Positions 7,122-13,077 of a DNA stretch of 13,077 bases are shown here, piece by piece. Numbering within the stretch: the stretch's first letter is position 1; every line of letters begins with the position of its first letter. The stretch is from Chloroflexota bacterium (lineage in GTDB: Bacteria > Chloroflexota > Anaerolineae > Anaerolineales > UBA4823), in contig JAEWYL010000189.1 in the NCBI GenBank assembly GCA_023395675.1, positions 1-13,077 of the forward strand, in the 5' to 3' direction. Below the pieces are notes generated by a model. The model made no database searches. It had not been told where the DNA came from and saw nothing but the letters and a program-made list of their open reading frames with translations. Made by a program: the position numbers and the translations under genes.

Positions 7122-10100
7122 CCGCTGGCGATCACCGGGATGGGCCTGCGCTTCCCCGGCGGCGCGCACGACCCGGAGAGCTTCTGGAAGCTCCTGAGCC
7201 AGGGGGTGGACGCCGTGGGCGAGGTGCCGCCTGAACGCTGGGACGTCGAGCGCTTCTACCACCCCGACCCCGAGGTCCCCGGGAAGATGTCCACCCGCTG
7301 GGGCGGTTTCCTGGAGAGCGTTGACGGCTTCGACCCGCATTTCTTCGGCATCGCCCCGCGCGAGGCCGAGAGCCTGGACCCCCAGCAGCGCCTGCTGCTC
7401 GAAGTGGCCTGGGAAGCGCTGGAAAACGCCGGTATTTCCCCCGAGAGCCTGCACGGCAGCCGCACGGGGGTGTTCGTGGGCATCTGCAACAGCGACTACC
7501 AGCGCCTGCTGATGCAGGACCCGGAGCAGATTGACACCTACACCACCACCGGGAACGCCCTGAGCGTAGCGGCGGGGCGGCTCTCCTATTTTCTCGGCCT
7601 GCAGGGCCCCAATCTCGCTCTGGATACCGCCTGTTCGGCCTCGCTGGTGGCGGTTCACCTGGCGGTCGAGAGCCTGCGCCGCGGGGAGTGCGACCTGGCC
7701 CTGGTGGGAGGCGTGAACCTGATCCTGACGCCGGAGCTGACGATTAATTTCTCCCAGGCGCGCATGATGGCCGCGGACGGGCGCTGCAAGACCTTCGACG
7801 CCGCCGCAGACGGCTATGTGCGCGGGGAGGGCTGCGGCATGCTCGTGCTCAAGCGCCTGGCCGACGCCCGGGCCGGCGGCGACCGCATCCTGGCCCTGGT
7901 GCGCGGCTCGGCGGTGAACCACGACGGCCGCAGCGGCGGGCTGACCGCCCCGAACGGCCCCTCGCAGGAGGCGGTGATCGCCGCCGCCCTGGAGGACGCC
8001 GGGGTGGAGCCGGAGAGCATCGGCTACCTGGAGGCGCACGGCACCGGCACGGCCCTGGGAGATCCGATCGAGGTGCAGGCCGCGGCCGCGGCCCTGTGCC
8101 GCGGGCGCTCTGCGGAGCGGCCTCTGCTGGCGGGTTCGGTCAAGACCAATATCGGCCACCTGGAGGGCGCCGCAGGGGTAGCCGGGCTGATCAAGACCGT
8201 GCTGGCCCTGCAGCACGGGGCGATCCCCCCGCACCTGCACCTGCAGCGCCTGAACCCGCACCTGTCCCTGGAGGGCGTCCCCTTCGCCGTCCCCACCACC
8301 CTGACCCCCTGGGACAGCGAGGGCGGGCCGCGCCGCGCCGGGGTGAGCTCCTTCGGCCTGAGCGGGACCAACGCGCACGTGATCCTGGAGGAGGCCCCGC
8401 CCGCCCCGGAGCCCGAGCCGGCTGCTGAACGGCCTGTCCACCTGCTCTGCCTCTCCGCCCGCAGCCAGGCCGCCCTGGAGGCGCTCGCCGCCCGCTACCA
8501 GGCTTACCTGGAGCGCCCCGAACCGGAGGGCGCGTTTGGCGAGGTCTGCTTCACGTCCGGCGCGGGCCGCGCCCATTTCGAGCACCGCCTGGCCCTGGTA
8601 GCCTCCTCCGCGGGCGAAGCCTCCCGCCTGCTGGCCGAGGGCCGGCAGGGTGAGGCCCCGGATGGCGTCTTTGCGGGCCATGCCCCTTCCGGGACGCAGC
8701 CGGAGGTGGCCTTCCTCTTCAGCGGGCACGGCGGCAACTGGGCCGGGATGGGCCGGGGCCTGTTCGAGACCCAGCCCGCTTTCCGGGCAGACCTGGAGCG
8801 CTGCGACGCCCTCCTGCGCGAGGGGCAGGATCTTCCCCTGCTGCCGGTCCTGTTCCCCGAGCTGTATCCGGAAAGCCGCACAGGCGGGGGAAGCCTGGAG
8901 AGCATGTCCGCCGGTCTGCCGGCCCTGTTCTCGCTCCAGTACGCCCTGTGCAACCTGTGGCGTTCCTGGGGCGTCGAACCGGCCCTGATGCTGGGCCACA
9001 GCGCCGGTGAATATGCCGCCGCCTGCGCCGCCGGGGTCCTGAGCCTGGAGGACGCCCTGCGCATGGTCGCCTCCCGCGGCCGGCTGATGGAGTCCATTGA
9101 CCGGCAGGGAGAGATGTGGACCGTCTTTGCCGGGGCGGAGCAGGTGGAAGCCGTGCTGCAGCCCTACGCGGCCTCCGTGTCCGTCGCCGCCGTCAACGGG
9201 CCCCACACCACGGTGATCTCCGGCGAGAGCGGGGCCCTGGAAGCCGCCCTGGAGGACCTGCGCCGGGAGCGTCTCAAAGCCCGCCGGCTGCCCGTCTCCC
9301 AGGCCGCCCACTCCCCGCTGGTGGAGCCCCTCCAGCCGGAGTTCGCCCGCATCGCCGCCTCGATCGCCTACGCCCCGCCCCAGACCGGCCTGGTCTCCTG
9401 CATGACCGGCGAGCTGGCGCGCCCGGAGGAGATCACCCGCCCCGAGTACTGGAGCGGGCACCTGCGCCGGCCGGTTCAGTTCTACAAGGCCATGCGCACC
9501 CTGAACGAGAACGGGCAGCGGGTGTTCCTGGAGATCGGGCCCAGCCCCATGCTGCTGGCCCTGGGCGAGCGCTGCCTGCCCGGCGCGCAGGCCGCCTGGC
9601 TGGCCTCGCTGCGGCAGGGCCGGGATGACTGGCAGCAGCTCCTGGAGAGCCTGGCCCGGCTCTACACCCTGGGCGCGCCGGTGCGCTGGGAGGCATTCTA
9701 CGCCGGCGCCTCAGCCCGGCGCCTCTCCCTCCCGACCTACCCGTTCCAGCGCAGCCGCTACTGGCACCCGCTGGCGGAGCCGGGGCGGGCGGCCCGGGCG
9801 GCGCAGGCGCCTGCCAGGCGCGAGGCGGCCTGGGGCGCGGCGGAGAGCGCCGCCCGGCGGCAGTCGCTGCAGGGCCCGCTCGACCTGGACCTGGCCGCCT
9901 ACCCCGAGAAATGGGCGGCCCTGGAAGGGCTGGCGCGCGCCTATATTTTGAATGCCCTCGTTGGGCTGGGGATCTTCTCCCGGGCCGGGGAGACCTGCTC
10001 GCCGGACGAGCTACTGGGCGCCTACGGCCTCCAGCCGGTCTACCGCGGCCTGCTCTCGCTCTGGCTGGGCCGCCTGGCGCAGGCCGGGCTGCTGGAGCGG

Positions 10101-11510
10101 CGCGAGGGCGCCTTCCACGCCCCCCGGCCCCTGCCGCAGGAGGACCTGCCCGCCGCCCTGGAGGCGGCGCGCGCCTGCTTCCGCGACTTCCCCGCCCTGC
10201 CCGGTTATATGGAGCGCTGCGGCAGCCGCCTGCGGGAGATCCTCACCGGGCAGGACAGCCCCCTGGAGACCCTCTTCCCGGGCGGTTCGCTGGAGCTGGC
10301 GGAGGCGCTCTACCAGCACTGGTCATTATCGCGCTACTACGGCAGCCTGGCGGGGGCCGCCGCCTCCGCCTTCTGCGGTGAGGCGGCCCGGGGGCTGGCG
10401 CCGGGCGAGCGCCTGCGCGTGCTCGAGGTCGGCGCGGGCACCGGCGCGACCACCGCCGCCCTGCTGCCCGCCCTCCCCGCCGGGCAGGTGCAGTACACCT
10501 TCACGGACGTTTCGGAGCTGTTTTTGGGCCGGGCGGAGGAGAAGTTTGCGGTCTTCGAGGGCCTGGAATACCGGCTGCTGGATATCGAGCGGGACCCGGC
10601 GGGGCAGGGTTTCCCCGCCCGGGCTTACGACCTGGTGGTGGCGGCCAATGTGCTCCACGCCACCGCCGACCTGCGCGCCGTGCTGCGCCACGTGCAGTCC
10701 CTGCTGGCCCCCGGCGGGCTGCTGCTCCTGCAGGAGGCCACCACCTACCTGCCCTGGTTCGACGTCACCACCGGGCTGATCGAGGGCTGGCAGCGCTTCC
10801 AGGACGGGCTGCGCGGCGAGCACCCCCTGCTCCCCGCGCAGCAGTGGCAGGCCCTGCTGCAGGAGGCGGGGTTCGGGCCGGTCGCCGCCCTGCCGGAGGC
10901 GGGCTCCCCGCCCGCTATCCTGGGGCAGGCGCTCCTGCTGGCCCAGGCCCCGGGCTCGCCGGGGGCCGGGCGGTGGCAGGGGCTGGATGGAGCCGCGGGG
11001 CGGGATGAAGCGTCCCGGCGCGCGGAGCCGGATGCCGCGGCGCAGGGCGCGGCCCAGCCTGAGAGCCTGTCCGCACGCCTGCAGGAGGCCCTGCCGGACG
11101 AGCGCCGGGAACTGCTGCTGGACTTTGTTCGCCGGCAGGCGGCGCGCGTGCTGCGCCTGCCGGCCGGCTTCCCCCTCCCTCCCACCGGGCGGCTGGTGGA
11201 GCTGGGGCTGGACTCGCTCATGGCGCTGGAACTGCGCCGCCGGCTGGCGCGGGGGTTGGAGCTGGGTGAGGAGGCCCTGCCGGCGACCCTGGTCTTCGAT
11301 TACCCCACCCCGGAGGCCATCGCCGCCTTCCTGCAGGCCTGTTTATTCCCGGCGCAGGCGGAGGGCGCTCCGGGCGGGGGCCTTTCTCAGGGAGATGAAG
11401 GGGAGGCGAGCCTGCAGGCGCGCCGGGACGAGGTCGCCGGGATGAGCGACGAAGAGGTGGAGGCTTTGCTCCTGAAGAGGCTGGAAGGCGGCAGGAGAGG
11501 AAACGGGTGA
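7011..11510 (+). CDS. Methylating, non-reducing type I PKS module (KS-AT-MT-ACP), 1499 aa
   Basis: One extension module that condenses, methylates and does not reduce. KS, residues 38-460: Cys208 in DTACSAS (Ala replaces the usual Ser two residues after the Cys), His343 (EAHGTGT) and His383 (NIGH), with spacing identical to the preceding module. AT, 566-920: Ser664 (GHSAGE) and Arg689, with two non-canonical motifs listed separately. SAM-dependent methyltransferase, about 963-1312: EVGAGTG at 1139-1145 and ANVLHAT with His1216. ACP: Ser1402 (LGLDSLMALEL). A docking tail follows. There is no KR, DH or ER, and too little sequence between AT and MT (about 40 residues) or MT and ACP for a hidden structural KR. 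The product on the ACP should be alpha-methyl-beta-ketoacyl if the MT is a C-methyltransferase, the likelier case. The gene starts one base after the previous stop with a good Shine-Dalgarno, and its stop overlaps the next gene's start. Confidence 0.94.
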   Translation: MAVAGEQNSELSPVKRALLEVRALRSRLEALEESRRQPLAITGMGLRFPGGAHDPESFWKLLSQGVDAVGEVPPERWDVERFYHPDPEVPGKMSTRWGGFLESVDGFDPHFFGIAPREAESLDPQQRLLLEVAWEALENAGISPESLHGSRTGVFVGICNSDYQRLLMQDPEQIDTYTTTGNALSVAAGRLSYFLGLQGPNLALDTACSASLVAVHLAVESLRRGECDLALVGGVNLILTPELTINFSQARMMAADGRCKTFDAAADGYVRGEGCGMLVLKRLADARAGGDRILALVRGSAVNHDGRSGGLTAPNGPSQEAVIAAALEDAGVEPESIGYLEAHGTGTALGDPIEVQAAAAALCRGRSAERPLLAGSVKTNIGHLEGAAGVAGLIKTVLALQHGAIPPHLHLQRLNPHLSLEGVPFAVPTTLTPWDSEGGPRRAGVSSFGLSGTNAHVILEEAPPAPEPEPAAERPVHLLCLSARSQAALEALAARYQAYLERPEPEGAFGEVCFTSGAGRAHFEHRLALVASSAGEASRLLAEGRQGEAPDGVFAGHAPSGTQPEVAFLFSGHGGNWAGMGRGLFETQPAFRADLERCDALLREGQDLPLLPVLFPELYPESRTGGGSLESMSAGLPALFSLQYALCNLWRSWGVEPALMLGHSAGEYAAACAAGVLSLEDALRMVASRGRLMESIDRQGEMWTVFAGAEQVEAVLQPYAASVSVAAVNGPHTTVISGESGALEAALEDLRRERLKARRLPVSQAAHSPLVEPLQPEFARIAASIAYAPPQTGLVSCMTGELARPEEITRPEYWSGHLRRPVQFYKAMRTLNENGQRVFLEIGPSPMLLALGERCLPGAQAAWLASLRQGRDDWQQLLESLARLYTLGAPVRWEAFYAGASARRLSLPTYPFQRSRYWHPLAEPGRAARAAQAPARREAAWGAAESAARRQSLQGPLDLDLAAYPEKWAALEGLARAYILNALVGLGIFSRAGETCSPDELLGAYGLQPVYRGLLSLWLGRLAQAGLLERREGAFHAPRPLPQEDLPAALEAARACFRDFPALPGYMERCGSRLREILTGQDSPLETLFPGGSLELAEALYQHWSLSRYYGSLAGAAASAFCGEAARGLAPGERLRVLEVGAGTGATTAALLPALPAGQVQYTFTDVSELFLGRAEEKFAVFEGLEYRLLDIERDPAGQGFPARAYDLVVAANVLHATADLRAVLRHVQSLLAPGGLLLLQEATTYLPWFDVTTGLIEGWQRFQDGLRGEHPLLPAQQWQALLQEAGFGPVAALPEAGSPPAILGQALLLAQAPGSPGAGRWQGLDGAAGRDEASRRAEPDAAAQGAAQPESLSARLQEALPDERRELLLDFVRRQAARVLRLPAGFPLPPTGRLVELGLDSLMALELRRRLARGLELGEEALPATLVFDYPTPEAIAAFLQACLFPAQAEGAPGGGLSQGDEGEASLQARRDEVAGMSDEEVEALLLKRLEGGRRGNG
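8706..9770 (+). other. Acyltransferase domain with unusual specificity motifs
   Basis: Residues about 566-920 including the post-AT linker, which ends LPTYPFQRSRYW. The domain loads the extender unit onto the ACP. Nucleophile Ser664 in GHSAGEYAAAC and Arg689 are 25 residues apart, as in active ATs that use dicarboxylic CoA esters. The early GQGxQ motif is GHGGN (572-576), and the position usually reading HAFH (malonyl) or YASH (methylmalonyl) is QAAH (764-767). Malonyl-CoA is the default guess because a methyltransferase follows, but the sequence fits neither signature. Confidence 0.85.
9897..10946 (+). other. In-line SAM-dependent methyltransferase domain
   Basis: Residues about 963-1312 sit directly between AT linker and ACP. 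A helical N-terminal lid comes first (EKWAALEGLARAYILNAL through GLLERREGAFH). The Rossmann core follows, with motif I VLEVGAGTG, an acidic TFTDVSELF strand, FPARAYDLVVAANVLHAT carrying His1216, LLAPGGLLLLQE, and the closing GLIEGWQRFQD ... HPLL region. This order matches the PKS C-methyltransferase family, which methylates the alpha carbon of the beta-ketoacyl-ACP. In-line O-methyltransferases of myxobacterial lines such as stigmatellin share the fold, so O-methylation cannot be excluded from sequence alone. Confidence 0.88.
11442..11507 (+). other. C-terminal docking tail of the methylating PKS
   Basis: The final 22 residues start MSDEEVEALLLKRLEGG, a close match to class 2 C-terminal docking tails. 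The basic end (GRRGNG) reaches the stop codon that overlaps the next gene's start. The natural partner is the N-terminal helix of the gene starting at 11507. Confidence 0.7.
11493..11500 (+). promoter_or_regulatory. Shine-Dalgarno site that favours a GTG start for the next PKS gene
   Basis: AGGAGAGG lies 6 nt before GTG at 11507 but 15 nt before the in-frame ATG at 11516. The spacing therefore favours GTG, which also gives a 4-bp GTGA overlap with the preceding stop (11507-11510), a common arrangement for translational coupling. Starting at the ATG would only remove three residues. Confidence 0.65.
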
Positions 11511-11626
11511 GCGGCATGGCTGAATCCAACGAAACGACGGCCCAACTTTCGCCGTTGAAACGCGCCCTGCTGGCGCTGGAAGAGATGCAGGCTAAACTGG
11601 ACGCCGCGGAGCAGCAGCGCCGGGAG
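11507..11626 (+). other. N-terminal docking coiled coil of the downstream PKS
   Basis: Residues 1-40 contain LSPLKRALLALEEMQAKLD and then AAEQQRREP just before the KS. The helix is closely similar to the one at 7011-7121 and complements the acidic tail at 11442-11507. The local DNA is lower in GC than the KS region, as at the other junctions. Confidence 0.7.
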
Positions 11627-13077
11627 CCGGTGGCCGTGGTCGGCCTGGGCTGCCGCTTTCCGGGCGGGGCGGGCAGCCCGCAGGCCTACTGGCGCCTGCT
11701 GGAGCAGGGCGCGGACGCCATCGGGCCTGCCCCCGAGGGCCGCTGGCCGCAGGGCGCCTCACCCGCCGCTTTCGACCCGGAGAGCGAGAGCCTGCGCTGG
11801 GGCGCTTTCCTGCAGGAACCGGTGGACGCATTCGACCCCCAATTCTTCGGCATCTCGCCCCGCGAAGCGAACCACATGGACCCGCAGCAGCGCCTGCTGC
11901 TGGAGGTCTCCTGGGAGGCCCTGGAGCACGCCGGCATCGCCCCGGGCAGCCTGGCGGGGAAGCGGGCCGGGGTCTTCATCGGCGCGGCCGCCTGCGATTA
12001 CGAGCAGCTCTTCGTGCAGAAGGACGACCCGGCCCTGCTGGACGGCTACTACGCCTCGGGGGTGGGCCGCAGCATCCTTTCGGGGCGCATCTCCTATTTC
12101 CTGGGCCTGCAGGGGCCCAGCCTCAGCGTGGACACCGCCTGCTCCTCCTCGCTGACCGCCGTCCACCTGGCCTGCCAGAACCTGCGCCTGGGCGAATCCG
12201 ATATCGCCCTTGCCGGGGGTGTGAACCTGATCCTCTCGCCGGTGAACTATATCGCCCTGGCGCGCTTCGGCATGCTGGCCCCCGACGGGCGCTGCAAGGC
12301 TTTCTCGGGCCAGGCGAACGGGTTCGCCCGCGGGGAGGGCTGCGGGCTGGTGGTGCTCAAGCGCCTCTCCGACGCCGTGGCGGACGGAGACCGCATCCTG
12401 GCCCTGATTCTGGGCAGCGCCGCCAACCAGGACGGGCCGAGCAGCGGGCTGACGGTGCCGAACGGCCCCTCGCAGGAGGCGGTGCTGCGGGCCGCCCTGG
12501 AGGGGGCCGGGGTGGAGCCGCGCCAGGTGAGCTTTATCGAGACGCACGGGACGGGCACCTCCCTGGGCGACCCGATCGAAGCCCGGGCCCTGGGGGCCGT
12601 CTTCGGCCCCGGCCGCGACCCCGAGCAGCCGCTGTGGATCGGCTCGGTGAAGACCAATATCGGCCACCTGGAAGCGGCAGCCGGGATCGCCGGGCTGATC
12701 AAGACCATCCTCACTCTGCAGGAGCGGCGCCTGCCCCCGCACCTGCATTTCGACCGCCCCAGCCCGCATATCCCCTGGGAGCAGCTCCCCCTGCAGGTGC
12801 CCACCGCCCTCACCCCCTGGGAGGGGGTGGACGGGCGCTGGATCGCGGGCGTGAGCGCCTTCGGTTTCTCCGGCACCAACGTGCACCTGGTGCTGGAGGC
12901 CTATTCGCAGCCCGAGCAGAGCCGGACCCCGGCCCAGGACCGCCCGGAGCAGCTCCTCTGCCTCTCGGCGAAGAGCGAGACGGCCCTGTCGGAGCTGGCG
13001 GAGCGCTACCACCGGCAGCTCTCCGCCGGAGCGGACCGGCCGCTGGCGGATATCTGCTTCACCGCCAACGCCGGCCG
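11507..13077 (+). CDS. Type I polyketide synthase, N-terminal part (docking helix, KS, start of linker; 3' truncated)
   Basis: The frame stays open to the last base of the window, giving 523 codons with no stop. Residues 1-40 are a docking head (LSPLKRALLALEEMQAKL). The KS spans about 41-466: Cys212 (DTACSSS), His347 (ETHGTGT, with Thr where Ala is usual) and His387 (NIGH), with the same 135 and 40 residue spacings as the two modules upstream. It should therefore be an active condensing domain, not a decarboxylating or inactive one. The segment normally reading like DPDP..PGKM..RWGGF is shortened and divergent (GRWPQGASPAAFDPESES before LRWGAF). The visible end is KS-AT linker (LLCLSAKSETALSEL, then CFTANAG), so an AT probably follows. 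This KS would accept the methylated, unreduced unit made by the preceding protein. GTG at 11507 is preferred over ATG at 11516 because of the Shine-Dalgarno spacing. Confidence 0.93.
   Translation, partial: MSGMAESNETTAQLSPLKRALLALEEMQAKLDAAEQQRREPVAVVGLGCRFPGGAGSPQAYWRLLEQGADAIGPAPEGRWPQGASPAAFDPESESLRWGAFLQEPVDAFDPQFFGISPREANHMDPQQRLLLEVSWEALEHAGIAPGSLAGKRAGVFIGAAACDYEQLFVQKDDPALLDGYYASGVGRSILSGRISYFLGLQGPSLSVDTACSSSLTAVHLACQNLRLGESDIALAGGVNLILSPVNYIALARFGMLAPDGRCKAFSGQANGFARGEGCGLVVLKRLSDAVADGDRILALILGSAANQDGPSSGLTVPNGPSQEAVLRAALEGAGVEPRQVSFIETHGTGTSLGDPIEARALGAVFGPGRDPEQPLWIGSVKTNIGHLEAAAGIAGLIKTILTLQERRLPPHLHFDRPSPHIPWEQLPLQVPTALTPWEGVDGRWIAGVSAFGFSGTNVHLVLEAYSQPEQSRTPAQDRPEQLLCLSAKSETALSELAERYHRQLSAGADRPLADICFTANAG

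Noticed and set aside
6789..9461. Minus-strand open frames of 890 aa (6789-9461), 508 aa (5609-7135) and 417 aa (11759-13012)
   Set aside because: They have the same composition artefact, cross real gene boundaries without regard to them, and show no domain motifs or plausible ribosome binding sites.
1011..12180. Recurring similar DNA in the three KS-coding regions that might be called a repeat
   Set aside because: The similarity follows conserved KS motifs and differs at many third positions. This is expected of paralogous modules, and I saw no long identical tract that would mark a recent duplication or gene conversion.

Overview
This window lies entirely inside a modular type I polyketide synthase (PKS) locus. 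Four PKS genes are read on the + strand, packed end to end: the last 127 codons of one gene (1-384), two complete genes (410-7009 and 7011-11510), and the first 523 codons of a fourth (11507 to beyond the window end). Spacers are 25 bp and 1 bp, and the last junction is a 4-bp GTGA overlap, so the genes look like one operon. Each complete gene encodes exactly one extension module. I see no RNA gene, mobile element, CRISPR array, terminator or internal promoter, and no gene-free stretch over 25 bp.

How the line should work: the chain sits on the ACP at the end of the first (truncated) protein and passes to the 2199-aa protein, a fully reducing module (KS-AT-DH-structural KR-ER-KR-ACP) predicted to add a saturated two-carbon unit. 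It then moves to the 1499-aa protein, KS-AT-methyltransferase-ACP, which has no reductive domain. That step should leave an alpha-methyl-beta-keto unit, or, if the methyltransferase acts on oxygen, a beta-methoxy-enoyl unit. The fourth protein opens with a catalytically intact KS that would take this unit, but its later domains are outside the window. Short helical tails and heads at the protein ends look like the class 2 docking pairs known from cyanobacterial and myxobacterial PKSs, and they support gene order equalling chain order.

Organism: the DNA is strongly GC-rich, by eye around 70% with G/C at most third codon positions. One-module-per-protein architecture, class 2-like docking ends and an in-line methyltransferase fit a myxobacterium or another high-GC bacterium (for example Chloroflexota or an uncultured lineage). 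Actinobacterial lines usually pack several modules per protein and carry class 1 docking domains. The phylum cannot be settled from this window, and no known product cluster was recognised. The points most worth checking are the unreduced methylating module, its unusual AT motifs, and non-consensus active-site neighbours in the DH and KR of the reducing module.
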